A stretch of 6,501 nt of DNA. Origin: an uncultured Lachnospiraceae bacterium. Its GTDB lineage: Bacteria > Bacillota > Clostridia > Lachnospirales > Lachnospiraceae. Positions 5,794-6,501 of the stretch are shown here, in pieces (position 1 is the first letter of the stretch; every line of letters begins with the position of its first letter). The position numbers and the translations under genes were made by a program. The notes under the pieces were generated by a model. It saw nothing but the letters and a program-made list of their open reading frames with translations, searched no databases and was not told where the DNA came from. The stretch is taken from the NCBI GenBank assembly GCA_934385475.1, contig CAKRPS010000072.1, positions 1 to 6,501 of the forward strand, in the 5' to 3' direction.

Positions 5794-6501
5794 TTATCCT
5801 TTCACATCTATCGTTGTAATTCCACACCGCTCGTTCAGCCCAAGCATGCCGTAGAACTGATCTGCGTCCTGCAACAGTTCCGTGTAGTCTGCCCCTGCCG
5901 GAAAAGTGGTGCGATAATTTTCACCTTTATACTTATATGTTATCACAAGTGTGATGTCCTTGCGCTCCTGTAATTTTGTAAAAAGCTTATCACAAATGGT
6001 ATGTACACTACCTAGATCGTAAGTAACCGTCTCCCCCTCGGCTGCCCCTGTAACCTTCGTGTAAAGTTCCTGTACCTGATAGTGGGAGGCAGGAATTGTC
6101 AAAGTGGACTGTACGTTTCCACAAAGCTTGCAGAGATACTGCTCCAGTCCGTCCTGATCTGCACCTACTTCACGCACAGCTTCCCACTCGTACTGACAAA
6201 CGTGCGCAGGAATACGGTTCACAGGTTCTTCTTCAATGAATTCAACTTCACCATTGCTGTTCTTCTCCTGGTTGGGAGAAGTGGTTGTGGATGAGGAACT
6301 GGATGAAGCAGTTGGGTCGTAGGTTTGGATATCAAAAGTATATTTATCATTTGAATTTATTCCATTCTTCCATAATTTTTCATTTGCGCCCTCTGGAATT
6401 TCGATTGTAATATTATTTGTATTACTACCTAACCAATCGTCACTAACAAATTCTGGTGGCTCTACTCCTTTAAAACATACCTTCTTTATATTATTACTGC
6501 C
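5794..6501 (-). CDS. BspA-like leucine-rich-repeat surface protein, C-terminal part (5' end outside window)
   Basis: The frame is open from the right edge to the TAA at 5794, giving 235 residues of a longer protein. The first 45 residues (IKKVCFKGVEPPEF... then ITIEIPEGANEKLWK) match the end of a BspA-type leucine-rich-repeat array, in which the last unit gives a strand, PP and an IPEGA turn. A Ser/Thr-rich linker follows (TASSSSSSTTTSP, about 62-75). Next comes a module starting HVCQYEWE with a CKLCG pair and TIPAS, resembling small Cys-containing repeats of clostridial wall proteins. Last is an ITYKYKGENYRTTFPAG...FYGMLGL domain, a C-terminal module I recall from Lachnospiraceae secreted proteins. 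I see no LPXTG or C-terminal membrane anchor, and any signal peptide is out of view. A GTG at 6222 could be mistaken for the start, but the upstream frame is clearly coding. A role at the cell surface is inferred. Its place before parA is unusual. Confidence 0.8.
   Translation of the reverse strand, partial: GSNNIKKVCFKGVEPPEFVSDDWLGSNTNNITIEIPEGANEKLWKNGINSNDKYTFDIQTYDPTASSSSSSTTTSPNQEKNSNGEVEFIEEEPVNRIPAHVCQYEWEAVREVGADQDGLEQYLCKLCGNVQSTLTIPASHYQVQELYTKVTGAAEGETVTYDLGSVHTICDKLFTKLQERKDITLVITYKYKGENYRTTFPAGADYTELLQDADQFYGMLGLNERCGITTIDVKG
5797..5802 (-). promoter_or_regulatory. parA ribosome binding site inside the end of the upstream gene
   Basis: AAAGGA forms the Lys and Gly codons just before the TAA of the surface-protein gene, eight bases before the parA ATG at 5788. 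Ribosomes finishing the upstream gene would end on the parA initiation region, an arrangement that often gives translational coupling. Confidence 0.6.

Noticed and set aside
5789..5827. Longer ParA start at 5827 with 13 extra residues
   Set aside because: The extension overlaps the end of the surface-protein gene, has no good ribosome binding site and does not fit the usual MGRTIAVANQKGG start of the family.
5794..6222. A separate 142-residue gene starting at the GTG at 6222
   Set aside because: The same frame stays open to the right edge and encodes a recognisable leucine-rich-repeat end and a Ser/Thr linker, so this is the tail of a larger protein.
4113..6501. parS site near parA/parB
   Set aside because: I read the region for the TGTTTCACGTGAAACA consensus and found only short chance matches such as TGTTTCA with no matching right half. 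No parS is claimed.

Overview
The window looks like a near-origin chromosomal segment of a Firmicute in class Clostridia, most probably family Lachnospiraceae. The grounds are the parA-parB-DUF4446-HD-serS gene order, the recognisable DUF3881 and DUF4446 families, AGGAGG-type ribosome binding sites, and a surface-protein C-terminal module that I recall from Lachnospiraceae. Every gene I can support is read on the minus strand, so the biological order runs from the right edge to the left.

From right to left: (1) 6501-5794 is the 3' part of a BspA-like leucine-rich-repeat surface protein, cut by the window edge. (2) 5788-5030 is parA (soj), whose ribosome binding site lies on the last codons and stop of the surface gene. 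(3) 5009-4113 is parB. (4) 4086-3568 is a DUF4446 membrane-anchored protein. (5) 3551-2505 is an HD-GYP domain protein, a probable cyclic-di-GMP phosphodiesterase. Spacings of 5, 20, 26 and 16 bases suggest that genes 1 to 5 form one transcription unit, linking chromosome segregation to an unknown membrane protein and a nucleotide-signalling enzyme. (6) A good sigma-A-type promoter at 2471-2443 starts a second unit: serS (2412-1135) followed by a DUF3881 protein (1097-216, probable TTG start). There is no room for a T-box leader.

The left 211 bases are the oddest part. A third promoter (211-183) and a perfect 8-bp hairpin (174-156) lead into the 5' half of a tRNA-Arg with anticodon CCU (149-111). 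The tRNA is intact through the D arm and anticodon loop, but its similarity to a tRNA stops at the start of the 3' side of the anticodon stem. The next 110 bases contain a lone T-loop-like decamer, an inverted repeat, a pair of 7-base direct repeats and a strong leftward promoter overlapped by a palindrome. No matching acceptor strand is present. The simplest reading is a recombination junction inside a tRNA gene, with the left edge of the window being the end of an integrated element, though simple tRNA decay is not excluded. No integrase gene is visible.

The window is otherwise densely coding, with no gene-free stretch over 300 bases. I see no CRISPR array, insertion sequence, rRNA or parS site.
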